From the NCBI GenBank assembly GCA_964036155.1, contig OZ038422.1, positions 28,295,201 through 28,359,200 on the forward strand: a stretch of 64,000 bases of DNA. Reading direction: 5' to 3'. The stretch is from Diploscapter coronatus (Eukaryota > Nematoda > Chromadorea > Rhabditida > Rhabditidae). The notes under the pieces are model-generated. The model was not told the origin of the DNA. It did not search any database and saw only the letters and a list, made by a program, of their open reading frames with translations. The stretch's first letter is position 1, and every line of letters begins with the position of its first letter. Both the position numbers and the translations under genes were made by a program. Positions 1 through 12,600 of the stretch are shown piece after piece.

Positions 1-595
1 ATTTTATGACAATTGAATACAATGACGAAATTCTGACTAATTCCATGCCTTATCACAATGAAGTCTAGCATTCTGGTAATTATCATATAATGCTCAATCC
101 AATAAAACTAGGATAATTATGTAATCAACACTTAATTACCCGGTGATTAAACGTAATTTGACACAAGTCGTTGTTCCACAAGGTTCGAAGAGACTTTCAA
201 ATTTCAAGGGTATTTTTCAAAAGTGAATTGCCAAAAATTCCAATAAAAAGGTCTAAAATACTGAAAAAAGTTATTATATCGAAATCTTCTAAAAAGAAAA
301 TTTTACAAATGAATATTTTCGGAATGAAACCAATTCATGGCCTCTAGGAAAACTCATCAGCCAATTTAAAAAATCCTTATTTTTATGAATATTATTTCAT
401 TATCAGCTAAAGTTGATGATTTTTCACGAGACCCAAGTTTATGCTCGCTAATTTTAAATGATATTTTTTGAAAGTGAATTGCTAAAGTCACAAACATAGA
501 CTAGCAAATGCAATAAGCTCAGGCTTCTAGGATAAAACTGAAGGTACATAAAAAAAAATAAATATCTTAGAATAAATAAAAATCAAGCTCACCAT
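1..595. other. AT-rich non-coding sequence downstream of the Sac2 gene
   Basis: No open frame with splice signals or recognisable protein similarity was seen. It lies just beyond the stop codon of the neighbouring minus-strand phosphatase and probably holds its 3' UTR. Confidence 0.5.
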
Positions 596-3500
596 TTAAA
601 GCAGGATGATTTTAGTTTTCGACTTTTTGATGTCATCCGCGTATTTTTCCATTGGGTCCCTTCTTTGCGCGGTCGAATTGCTGGCCCCGCCCCCTTTCAC
701 GGCTCCCTTTAGTCTTCCCATGAACGAGGTCGGTTGTGCTGGGTTTACGCCATTGCTTTGATCCGATGTTTGCCCAACTTCGAGTGTTGCCTTTTCTGTG
801 ATCAAACCATCCGAAACTGAGGGTCGGAGCTGAAAAATAAAATTTCAGATTATTTTCAAATTTTGAAGATCCTAACAATAAAATGATTGAACAATTAGAC
901 CTCTTCTCAATATTATAACTTGCTTGGAATCGGTTCAAATTATGAGCTCGAAAGAAATTTGCCCTTTTCAGTCATTATCTAATTTTTAAAGTGAGAATGT
1001 TAGGCTACTTCATTGAAAATTCAAATTTTTCCCAATATTATAGCATTTTCGAATAATATACAATTTGTTTTTTTAATCAATTCTTTAAATTTTCACTTGT
1101 TGCCCTATTTCTGTAATTCTGCCCGCGTGATTAAGAGCCAAATCGTCCCGGATTCCTTCCGAACTGACAGTCGGCAAGGTCTCTTCCAAGTCGACCAGAA
1201 TCCCGGTGTTTGATGATTCTGAAAATTAAAAAAAATTAAAAGAAATTTAAAATAAAAATAATGAAAAATATCTGAAACTTGTATGCCTCAAGAAACTTTA
1301 AAATTATCTAGTAATAAAAACTCCCACAGGCATCTTCTAAAAATAACAAGATATCATGTGAAACGAAAATTTCTAGAAACTTCAATGTTCTTTAGAAGAA
1401 TAAACCTTCCGGATACTTTTTTCAAAAGAATGAAAAAAAACACCTCACCTTTCCCCTCTTTCTCCTTCTCCTTTGCTTCCATTCCAAGTTTGTTTTTATC
1501 CTGTTCGGGTTTTTGTTTGCCAACAGCCTTTGCCTTGCCGATGACGGAAGCGAGTGCCTTTCTCATGCCGGCCGCGGATTTCGCTCCAACGCCACCCCCT
1601 TCAAGTCGACCCACCGAAAATACGGGCATCGCTCTGTCTGTGTACATCTCAATCGCTACGGCTATCTGAAAATTCAGAAATTCAAATACAGTTATCCCTA
1701 AAAAGTTTTCAAAATTCAATTATAATTATAAAAAAAAAAAATACTGTAATATTTGAAAAAAAAAACATTCTAATTCCTTCAACTTTCCTAACTACAGTAA
1801 CCTTGAAGAAATGAACAAAGTTAGGAAGAAAATATTTAATCAAAAGATATTCAAAAATGAATAAAATCACTTTTTAAACTTTCGTTCTTTAGAAAAAAAC
1901 TACCGTAATCTTTAAAATGTTCACCTGTTGTCCGACGGAATCGATGTACTCGTTGGCCTCGTCGAGGGACTTGAGAATGAGAGCGACGTTGTTGAAGAGT
2001 CTCGTTCTTGAAGGCCGCCAAGTGAATGACTGAATCAAGCCGTTTGAAGGGTCGCGCACCGTCACTCGAAGATGCTGACGGTTCGAATACAGTCCGACCT
2101 GGAATTTTTTAAGTCTATCATTTTTTTATTTCACAAGTCCTAGTTTTTGGTTATCTTTTCCTAAAGCATCATGTATCAAATAACAATCATCAAAACTTGA
2201 AAATTTTTCATAAAATAAATTCAATTTTATTGATTTTCAATATTTTTCATCAAATCTGAAAATAGATTAAAAAAAATTTTTTTTTAAATAAATAGTCCAT
2301 TGTTTTCCAAAAAAAATGAAAACTTTCTTTTCAAATAAAAAATTACTAGCCTCAATTTTGGCGATATCATCCAGCGAACAAATGACGACATCCAGCAGTT
2401 TTTCAGCGTCGTCGTTGTAGGCGGCCACGTAGAGCTTCGTTCTCGTCAGCAAAACGACTGTGTCAATGCTAATTTCCGCACCAAAAGAATTGCCTGCCTT
2501 CACGCCGTTTATCAGTCCCCAGCCTCCTGATTTTTTTCAATTTTCAGAATTGTATACAATTTGCATTTTTAAGACATTGCTATTTTTCTTTTGCTTTTGG
2601 TCGGTTCGGTGAAACAATTCGAAAAATATTCAATATGCGCGATTTTATTTTAGACAGAAAAAGAGTGTCGGAAACCTTCGAAAGGACAATATCTTCAAAT
2701 CATGTTCATATGGTGGAGCATAGGCATTAAACGAGTATTCTATTTAGCACATAATAGTGTTAAAATTACCTATGACAGTTTCGCCTTCCGGAATCAAGAA
2801 ATGTATGGTCTCGGAGACGAGTCGACTCACGTTTTCCGGCTCCTCGTCATCACTCTGATCGCCAGTGTCTATCATCGATTCGTTGCCTGAAATTTGAAAA
2901 TAGAAAAAAAAGGTAAAAGGTTATTTTTCGAAAGACAAAGATATAGAAAGATTTCTTGAGTTAAAATATTTAGCAAAAAGCAGGTCTAAATTAATGTTGT
3001 GTTTTTATTCGTTGAAATGTCCGATTTAAAAATATTCAAAAGTAATCATTCAATTTTTGAAAGTTGTTGTAAATTATAAAAGATACCCTGATCGGGTTGT
3101 CCCAGGAGTCGATTGATCGCCTTTTGCCGGGCTGTGTCGCGCACATGCGAGAGATAGTAGCGACTAGCCGAGTTGTAACCATCCTAAAATATAAAAATTC
3201 AATAAACATGTTTTAAAAACTAAAAGTATCTAAAAAAAAAAAAATAGATTTAAAAAAAAAAAAAAAAAAAAAAAACCTTCATAATCCCAGTTAGCTTCCT
3301 CTCGCCGCTTCGCGTCACATCGCCCTTCAAAGCCGCAGTGCCGGCGTACTGAAAAATAAATGAAAACTCCAAAATTTCATGATTTTCGAGTGTAAATGAA
3401 AATATAGCTTCTCTACGAGAAAAATTGTTTTTAACTTCAAGAATAGTATCATAAACCTAGCACTTATAAGTGATAATATACCCCCCTCCCCTCCTCTTAA

Positions 3501-6267
3501 ATTGAATTTTCGAAACCCACCTGAGTGGAGATGGCATCCCCATTGTCGGCCCAAATCCTCTGCAGGGTCTGGACGAGCGGCTCTGGCGGATCGTTTAGCG
3601 GGCCGTAGATGCCTAATTTCTGGGCCTGGCGCAGACACACGAATGTCGAGATTGCACCCTGAACATTATACAACTTCGTAAAATAAACATTTTTTTTTTA
3701 AAGAAAATACTATTCTTTACAAAATTAGCATTTTAAACTTTCAAAAATGCTAGAAATCTACCTGAACCACATTAGTCCTATCCAAGCAATCGACGCAGTT
3801 CGTACGCACCACGCCCCTCTGGGTTTGAACGATTTCTCCTGAAATTGAATCTTTAAGAAAATTACAATTAAATTTTTAAAAAATCACCTCGTTTGTCGAC
3901 CCAACAATAGCCGATTTCCCTTAGTAGATCCTCCATGCTATGAATCAGATATCGAATCTGAAACCTTCAAAATATTTCAAATTGAAACTTTTATTAAACT
4001 TTCAGGGCTTTTTTCCTGCAAAAAAAGAAAGTTTTCAAGTTTCAAATTTATGAAAATAAAACAATTCATTTTTTCGAACCTTATCAAAATTCAGCCCCCT
4101 ACAGTGGTGATGCAGGTCGAAGGAAATGAACGCCAAATCCGGGTTGTCGTGTTTTAAAGCATGCTGAAAGAGCATAATTTTTAAAATAAAAAAATCACGA
4201 AAATATGCTTCCTTTTTATAGAAAATAGTAAACTTTAAAGATAAAATGAATTAAACAAAAATATTTCAAAAAGTAAAAATTTCCGAAAGTATGTTTCAAT
4301 CTATAGAGAAAATGGCATTTTGGGGAAATTAGTTTTTTTCTCAAAATTCAAAATAAAAGAAGTACCTCAATATAGCTCTCAGCCAATTTGAGTTCCCTTC
4401 CAGATTGGCTGACCAAATTGACGGCGACAAGTGGGGTACCGTATTCCTCGGCCACTTTCCACATGTGCTTCTCGAAGTAGGGGAAGGATTCCTGAATTCG
4501 TTCCCTTTTTTATCTTAAATTTATTCTTAAAGATTTTTTTTCTATTCTCTTTTAATTAGCTATTTTTTTCTAGTTTTACTCGTTCTATTTTTATTTATAA
4601 CTCCCAAAGCCTACCTCAAGCGGTTTTTCAATAGTCAGAGGGGGCCGAAACTTGTAGCCTTTCTGGCTCCAAAACAAAGGCACTGAACCACGAATCTGAG
4701 AAAGTAAGTATTTTATTTTTCAAAATAAAAAAAGATATTTCACCTGTACGAAAGACAGACTGTGCTCGAAAATGTTGATTAGAAGTTCGGATTCGACGAA
4801 GTTTGCCACGTAACTTTGTTGGTCGATGCCTCTACAAAATAAAAATTTCGTTATTCGATGATAAAACATAAGGGTTAAGATAACTGTTTGAAATATAAAA
4901 TTGCTACTTTTAAATAAGATTAGAAAAAAATCCCAACCTTCTCAAATATCTGGCTCCGGCCCGATGAACCGACCTTCTGGAAATCAACGTTATGCCCATA
5001 CGCGCTGGAACTTCTTCGTCAACTTCCAATGCACCAGAAGAAACGTGGCCCTGCACGATTGGAATTATCCTATAATAAACTTTTAAAAAATGTATTTTAG
5101 AAAGTTCATATATTTTTCCAACCATTGAGCAATTTCTAATCTGAACTATCCGATTTTTTAGAATTTTAAAAATGAATATAAAATATATAAATATAAAAAA
5201 TAAAATACCATTTCCTTTTCCTCTCCTCGTTTCCTTTGATTTCCATGAGCTCGGCCAAAATCACTTGGTTCCAGAAGAATTTCTCTTCAGATTCTTTGCA
5301 ACTCGAATAGTATCTGAAGAAGTATAATATTAGAAATAAAAACATTAAATTAAAAATCTCACTTTTGCGTGCTCAACGTGATATCCCTCTCGAAGCAAAA
5401 ATAGAAGTCCGGATCGTCGTTGAATAATCTAAAAATGTCTATTCTGCCAAATAAAAAACTACTAAGTATTGAAGGAAAAAATACATTGGATTGAACTTTT
5501 ACCAAAATCAAAGAATGCTGCTAAAATAAAAATTTCTACCTTAAAATTTCGTCCAATAAACTCGGCTGTTCCCCGACTCGTTCTTGCATGAATTTGAGAA
5601 ATTTCTCGGTGCCAGACTTCAACTTGTCCGCGGCAGATTTTTGCACTTCTAGGAGGGATCGAACCTGGAAGATGACTATATTTAGGAAAACTATATCTAT
5701 ATATTGTAAAAAAAATGAAAAGATAAAATTACAAAATTTTTGTTAAATAAACAATTTGAGAAAAATCAAATATCAAAATATCTTTCTGGGATAAAAATTA
5801 TATCTTTAAAAAAAAATACCGTCTTTTCATCGCAACTTTTCGGAATCGCTCGAACTCGGTTGATGCGCTGGATTGGGTGTTTCTTAAATAAAAAAACAAA
5901 CTAAAAAAATTAATAAATAAGATTACCTTCCCATCTTTTTCCTGAAAATTGCCGACTACCGTTGACTCAGTGGCCAGCAGGAGGTACTGTGCGTCTTCTA
6001 TCGTCAATTTGCCTAGGAAAGTTACGAATTCGCCGCAATCGTAGGCGTCCAGAGGAAAGACTTCTAGGAAAAAAAAAAGTTTAAAATCCAAGAAACTTGT
6101 TTTAAAATTTATTTTTAGTAGAACTATTAAAAATATATTTTCCTGAAATAAAAACTCTAACCATTTTCATCCCTGAAATACAAATCGCCGGTTTGTTTGC
6201 TCCAGTAGAGTCGGCAGCCCTCGTTGTTTTCGAGGATGAAGTCGTTGGACAACGAGTAGAGTCGCAT
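596..6267 (-). CDS. INPP5F: Sac2/INPP5F-type inositol polyphosphate phosphatase
   Basis: This gene encodes a phosphoinositide 4-phosphatase of the Sac2 family, which acts on endosomal PI4P. I model 22 exons (6162-6267, 5927-6063, 5820-5882, 5540-5664, 5363-5428, 5209-5313, 4938-5069, 4744-4831, 4615-4695, 4366-4491, 4080-4163, 3888-3957, 3762-3838, 3531-3658, 3277-3348, 3087-3183, 2771-2886, 2351-2526, 1925-2098, 1449-1665, 1097-1218, 596-829), giving about 865 residues. Exon 13 carries the Sac catalytic loop [15 protein letters not shown] (CX5R). Exon 7 reads [17 protein letters not shown] and exon 15 [19 protein letters not shown], both close to human INPP5F. The hSac2 homology domain is in exons 18-19. 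The C-terminus ends in KTKIILL, like the vertebrate RIIQI end. The start was chosen because [12 protein letters not shown] aligns with the human N-terminus. The intron after 2351 has a GC donor. One or two exon edges may be off by a base. Confidence 0.93.
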
Positions 6268-6686
6268 CTTCGCAAAATCACGACCACATTCCTGAAGAAT
6301 CGAAATAAAATCGATCAAAATCGATGAAAACGGAGTGATTATTCATAGTCTATCACATTTCAACAAGGGAATTACGAGTAGACGCAGGACGAATGCAAGG
6401 AAGAAAGAAATAAGAAAAGCGATCGTTCTGCATAGACGTAAGTTGAGAAATGAAACGAAAATAAAAGGAAATTTGAACATTAAGGGCCCGTTCATACTTA
6501 GTTGCAATGCAACTTGCAATTTGCATTGCAACTAAGTATGAACGGGCCCTAAGAGGAGAGCATTGGGTTTTTCAGTCGAAAATGAAGTTTGGATTAGAAA
6601 ACCTCAAACTTCATTACTAAATCTGCTCTATTCGCCATCAACAGCTAGCAGAAAAGTCAACCGCCAACAGTTGAACAGCGAGCGCG
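6268..6686. promoter_or_regulatory. shared divergent promoter region
   Basis: This 419-bp gap separates the starts of two divergent genes, so it should hold both promoters. On the minus strand a pyrimidine-rich acceptor (attcttcag) ends at 6292, just upstream of the phosphatase start. It could be a trans-splice site or the end of a 5' UTR intron. Between it and the chosen start is a four-codon upstream frame (ATG TGG TCG TGA, 6289-6278). A small palindromic MITE sits in the middle of the gap. No TATA element was identified. Confidence 0.55.
6484..6549. mobile_element. 66-bp palindromic MITE (PIF/Harbinger-like)
   Basis: A near-complete hairpin has arms of about 29 bp starting GGGCCCGTTCATAC. 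The arms match perfectly and enclose a loop of a few bases. It is flanked by TAA at 6481-6483 and 6550-6552. A 3-bp TWA duplication with G/C-rich ends is typical of PIF/Harbinger (Tourist-like) MITEs. That assignment is inference, but the hairpin is directly visible. Confidence 0.7.
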
Positions 6687-9600
6687 ATGTCGAGCAAAAA
6701 GAAGACCGACAACAAGACGACGACCAGGTTCGAACGAACTCTCGAGCAGATTCAAGCCTTGATCAACAAAAACAAAGCTGATCTTCATCAAAACAAATCT
6801 AAAAAAATAAACTTAAACCTGCCATTTTCAGGTACAACACGCGTTCGCAGACGGCGAAGAAGAGGTCTCGTCCGGCGACTGGAACAACAGTCGCACCGGC
6901 GAATGCGAGAAAGAAGACAAAGCAGCCGGCCGGAGGAAAGAAGAAAGCGATACCAGCAGCTGCGCAGAAGGCCGAACCCGACAACCAACAGCAGGTAAGA
7001 AAATCATTGAAAATTTCTAAGTGATGTTACGCAGAGAGAGTCGTCATTTAGTAGTACATCATTCATTTTAAAATGAAAGCACATGAGCCATTTCAGGAAA
7101 TCCCCGTCGTGCCGCAACTCAGAAGGAGGAGTTTCGTCCAGGCAGCGATTCGCTTGATCCAGACGGAGATGGACGATGTGTTGAAGATCGCCGACCAACT
7201 GCAGCTGGCTGTTCCGAAGTATGAACTCTGACTTCGGCGTCATTAAAATTCAGCGTCTCAGAGACCAGTGCGATGTGCGCGGTTTTCTGCTGGAGTATCT
7301 CGATGAGAAGTGCAGTGACAAGCCGAAAGAAAGGAGAACAGTCAGGAGGACGTCGGCGTTGGACAGCGACGACGAGCAGAATCCAATCGACGGCCTGACG
7401 GACGACACGACGGCCGGCGGAAGCGAGGAAGACGAAGTGCCGTCGTTCGACGACAACATGGATGACGTCGACACGCAAACGGCACTCGAACAGGTTCACA
7501 AGGTCCAGAACGGATCGACTGGAGTCGACGGGTGAGAACTTAATTTCCATCGCCGATCTCTAACATGTTTAATTCCAGATACGGCTCTGACATGGAGATC
7601 TCGGCCGACGAGACGCCTTCGCCATCGCTAGTCGTCGCCAACCCGCCTAGAAAATCGTAAGAAACGTGATTCTTTCATGAATGATTGCATTTTCTTTTCA
7701 GAGTCCGTCAGAATCTGCGCAGAACGATGAGTCAGATGGTGCCACCGGTTACTGCCATTGCCCCGTGTCGCAATCGTGCAGCATCGTTGTCCGACGATGA
7801 GAGTGGAGAGGGCCGTCCTTTCGGGTATTTATGATTCTGGAAGATAGTCGAGGGAACGATTTTGGCTTTGAACTATAAGAATTCACTAATTTGCTTCTGG
7901 GGATCAAATTTGTTCCAGATCCAGCAGCGTCCATCAAATCCCCACGGGTGCAGGCCGCAGTTCGCTCGATCTCGCGCTTCACCTTCTGCAGACCGCAAAC
8001 GGCCAGAACATCTTCGACAAGTATGTAAAGCAAATCAGTGATTATTTTGAAGATGAATGATTAAGACAGTCTGTGTAAGACGCAGGTTTCACAAAGAAGG
8101 GAAAGGTACAAAAAGTGAAAATCAATCGAAATGGGCTGAAACTTGGCGAATAAGCTTCTATTGGACCCAGTAACCACTTGCACTGACTAGTTTTTCGACT
8201 TAATTAGCATAATTACCGTAATCAATTATGTTAATTAATTTTCCAAATTCACACATCCATGAACCAATATGAGGCTCATTCGACGCAGAATTTCACGCTG
8301 AACAAATTTGTAGCTGGATATTTCTCACAAAACCCCCGGAAAAGTACTTAAAAATTTAATTTTTTAGGTAAAATTTGTATAAGCTGCAGAAAATCGAAAA
8401 TTTCACTTGTCCAGATATCGGTGTGAGCGGTTTTGACGTCATATTCGGGTTCCTCGACCCTTTTTACCCCTAAAATGACCGGAATGGTCAGGAAACGAGA
8501 TGCCAGAAACCCACTTGTAACGTTCGAAAATGTTTTATTTTTTACCCTTCTTTCAGTATAGAGCAGGAACCATGCCGGTGATATCTGTAAAATGGTTGTT
8601 AACTCCCAAGTGTTATACATTTTTGTAATCCTCACGCACTGGAGGTTATCCTATGCCGAAAAACAATTTTTTTTAAATATCTATTTTCGCGGAAATGCGT
8701 ACTTTTCGGCTCGTACTGTATTTACAAGTGTAAAGTGAGTTAACGTCGGAGTTTTCCATGAAATCTTGTAGAGCTCTTCAAGTTGACCACTTTTGTTCCA
8801 AAACTTATTCTAGAATGTGCACACACAGGGGGATATGATTTTTTGAAATTTTCTTTCATGAAAATCACCTTGGTTTTACGCATTCGGCAATTTATTTGAC
8901 CTCAAGAGCCCCCTTATTTTTTCTAAAGTTACATATTTTTATTCAGAATAAAATTCTCTATAAAATAAGATCCTTTTCAGTTGGCATCCCAAGACATCGA
9001 TGGAGTCAAAATCGCGAAAAACTGCCGCCGGTCATGGTCACTTTTTGAATTTTCAAATTTTGGTCGAAAATTGTTGATCGTAGCAGGTAGTCGTAGTTAC
9101 ACTATTTGTAGAGTTTTTCGTGGGCTATCTAATGCAAAACCCCATTTCATGTTGTCTAGAAATAAGTAAGTTATGAGTTTTTTTCTGACATGGGGTATGT
9201 AAAAGCTTGAAATCAGTATAACTGTCCACCTGCATTTTAATGAAAACAGACTGCACCACGAGAATCAGCGTGAAAAACTGAACAATGCATGTGAAAATCA
9301 GCCAAATCGACGGAGCCCTTCCTTATGACTTTGATTTTTCCTGATATCCACTCTTAAAAAAGTACATATAACAAAAGAAGAACTTTATATATTCACGAAA
9401 ATCGATTATTATTGAGTAAATATGAAGTTGCATCATTGGATGATGATAATACTGCAGCTTCAGGCTAGTTATTTTCCCGCCGGGCATCGGTTACAGGTCT
9501 TCGGACACGAAAATTATTGCAATTTTTAAATATTAAAAAATTCAAAATATACCTGATCCGTCATCAGGGAATAGTATTGCGGATCGTTGCAAAGATTGGC

Positions 9601-12600
9601 CTGAATTTAATAGTTTATCGATTTTCAAGATTAAATTAGCTTACCCTCGAAGGACAATCAGACACTCCTGTGTTAGGATTAAGTTTATCCACGCAGGTAG
9701 GTCCGGCAGTGGTCTGAGATGCGACTGAAGTGGTTCCTGATGCACCGCATCTTCCTGAATAGAGGATATATGGGATCACTTTTAACCTATTTATTTAAAT
9801 CTTACCGCATGTCTTAGGACATTGATCGGTCATCAGGCTAAATTTTATGGGAATTATATTAGGATAAATAAAAATTTGCCTACTCATAATAAACCGTGTC
9901 ATTGCAATAGGAAGCCATTCGGGGACAGTCTTAAATTTGTAAAACTTTCAAATTTGAGACGAATGAAGTTTACCGCTGACTCCAGTTTTCGGGTTGAGTT
10001 TATCCACACAGGTACTGCTAGTGGTGGTTGTAGTAGAGACATCACACCGTTCTTAAATTATTACACTTAGAATATCTCACTTATCGTAGATATGTGAGAT
10101 AATACCACACGTCTTAGGGCACTGATCGGTCATCAGACTAATTTATGGGAATTATATTAGGATAAGTAAAAATTTGCCTACTCATAATAAACTGTGTTAT
10201 TGCAATAGGAAGCCATTCGGGGACAGTCTTAAATTTGTAAAACTTTCAAATTGAGGAAGAGCGAAATTTACCGCTGACTCCAGTTTTCGGGTTGAGTTTA
10301 TCCACACAGGTACTGCTAGTGGTGGTTGTAGTAGAGACATCACATCGTCCTTAAATTATTACACTTAGAATATCTCATTTATCGTAAATATATTAAACCT
10401 TACCACACGTTTTAGGGCACTGATCGGTCATCAGACTAAATTTGATGGGAAATATTGATAAGTAAAAATCTGCCTACTCATAATAAGTCGTGTCATTGCA
10501 ATAGGAAGCCATTCGGGGGCAGTCTTAAATTTATAAAACGTTCAAACTGAGAAAGAGCGAAATTTACCGCTGACTCCAGTTTTCGGGTTGAGTTTATCCA
10601 CGCAGGTACTGCTAGTGGTGGTTGTAGTAGAGACATCACATCGTCCTAAATAGAGGATATATAGAATACCTTTTAGCCTATTTATTTAAATCTTACCGCA
10701 TGTCTTAGGACATTGATCGGTCATCAGACTAAATTTTATGGGAATTATATTAGGATAAGTAAAAATCTGCCTACTCATAATAAACCGTATTATTGCAATA
10801 GGAAGCCATTCGGGGACAGTCTTAAATTTGTAAAAGGCTCAAACTGAGGAAGAATGAAGTTTACCGCTGACTCCAGTTTTCGGGTTGAGTTTATCCACGC
10901 AGGTACTGCTAGTGGTGGTTGTAGTAGAGACATCACACCGTTCTTAAATTATTACACTTAGAATATCTCACTTATCGTAGATATATTAAACTAATCTCCC
11001 TCGTCTAGACCCTGGCTTCGTCAAGGCTTAGCCGAATTCAATTGAAAATGTTATTTGAATTATTACAAAGAAATTGCTTTTAATTTTGACTATTTGAATT
11101 GGGATATAATTTTAAATTTTATGTGAATTTTGAACCCGAACTTGGTTAGAATTTGGCCTGGGGTTTCCGATTTTGACTTCGACCTTTAATTTGTTTAATT
11201 TGGACTTGAAATACTTTGAATTTTTGAGATTAAACATGGATTTGGATTTTCGAACCTAATACTTGAGAATTTGACCTGTTTGAGTTTTAATTTGGATTGT
11301 GAATTAAAATTTCAACCTTGATTTTTAAGTCGAACTCGCTTTATAATTTGAAATATACATGAAATGTTTATCCAAAAATTTGACTACCTTTAAAAATTAG
11401 CATAATATTGGTATTTAGATATGTAAATTAGGCAGAAAAAAACTGAATTTTTTTTTTTAAATTAGCATAAAATAAACATTTGGCCAAAATTATGAGTATT
11501 GGTCTTTCGGTCCATTATTCATTTTATCTCAACCATAGAAATTATCTGGTCCCATTGAATCTCTCTAGTTCCACCTCGACCCTAATGATAATGATCAATT
11601 CTTTGTCAAGCCTTTGCCATTATGCATTTTGAATATACGATAAATTGCTAATTTTGTCATATCTGCATTTGGAATTCCCATTCTTATTGATGACATTTCC
11701 TACTATCTGGAGACCACCTTTCAAGGCCAAGATATGTCGGATAATGACTACCCATTATTCAATTTTTCATCAGAGGAGAAACTAACGGTGAATTCAAAAA
11801 TTAGCATTTATGCTAAGTAAAAAATCCAATCGCGATAAAAACTACGTTGCACACGGATCACAATTACCTTTCGAACCATTTGTGGGTTTCCTTGCTCACA
11901 ATCAGGTATCGAGATCTAAGTTCAGACATTCAGCAATTTTACCAAAAAAGAAAGATATCAAATCCGGATGCTCCGTACTTGGTTACCATACCTTATCAAT
12001 CTTTAATCATTTGCCAATCAAATTCTAAAAATAGCAGGCGTATTCTGTTCATATGCAAATAGCCACAATTATGTAGTCCAAGAGTGGAAATAAACTTCAG
12101 ATTCAGATTCCCTTGCTTGATTATCCTTTTCCATCAGTTTTTGTCATTTTCTCATCAATCAAAAAGATGGATTTTATCATTAAAGCTTCAGTAGATAATC
12201 TTTCCAAAAAGACTTTTGAACAATGATTGCATTATCATACTCAGTTCAGTTATGAACACCGCCACGATCTGTAGACGAACCACCACTCGATCCACCCACT
12301 CTTTTTCCCTTCTTTCCCTCTTTGTCACACCTTCATTAAGTAAGGAAATGGCTTTTTGGGTAAAAGTACCCATTTCTTGGACCAAAGTCAATCGGGTTCT
12401 CTTACGTTGCACATCTGAACAAAATTACCTTTTTAACCATGCATGGCTTGTGGGGTAATTTTGCTTGGATTTTGAGAAATAAGCATTCACAGACAGACAG
12501 ACACTACAAAAGTACTAATAGAGAGAGATAATACCGCATGTTTTAGGGCACTGATCGGTCATCAGGCTAAATTTGATGGGAAATATTGATAAGTAAAAAT

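Noticed and set aside
1013..1213. Plus-strand frames opposite the Sac2 exons (for example 1283-1669)
   Set aside because: Shadows of minus-strand exons that have strong family matches.
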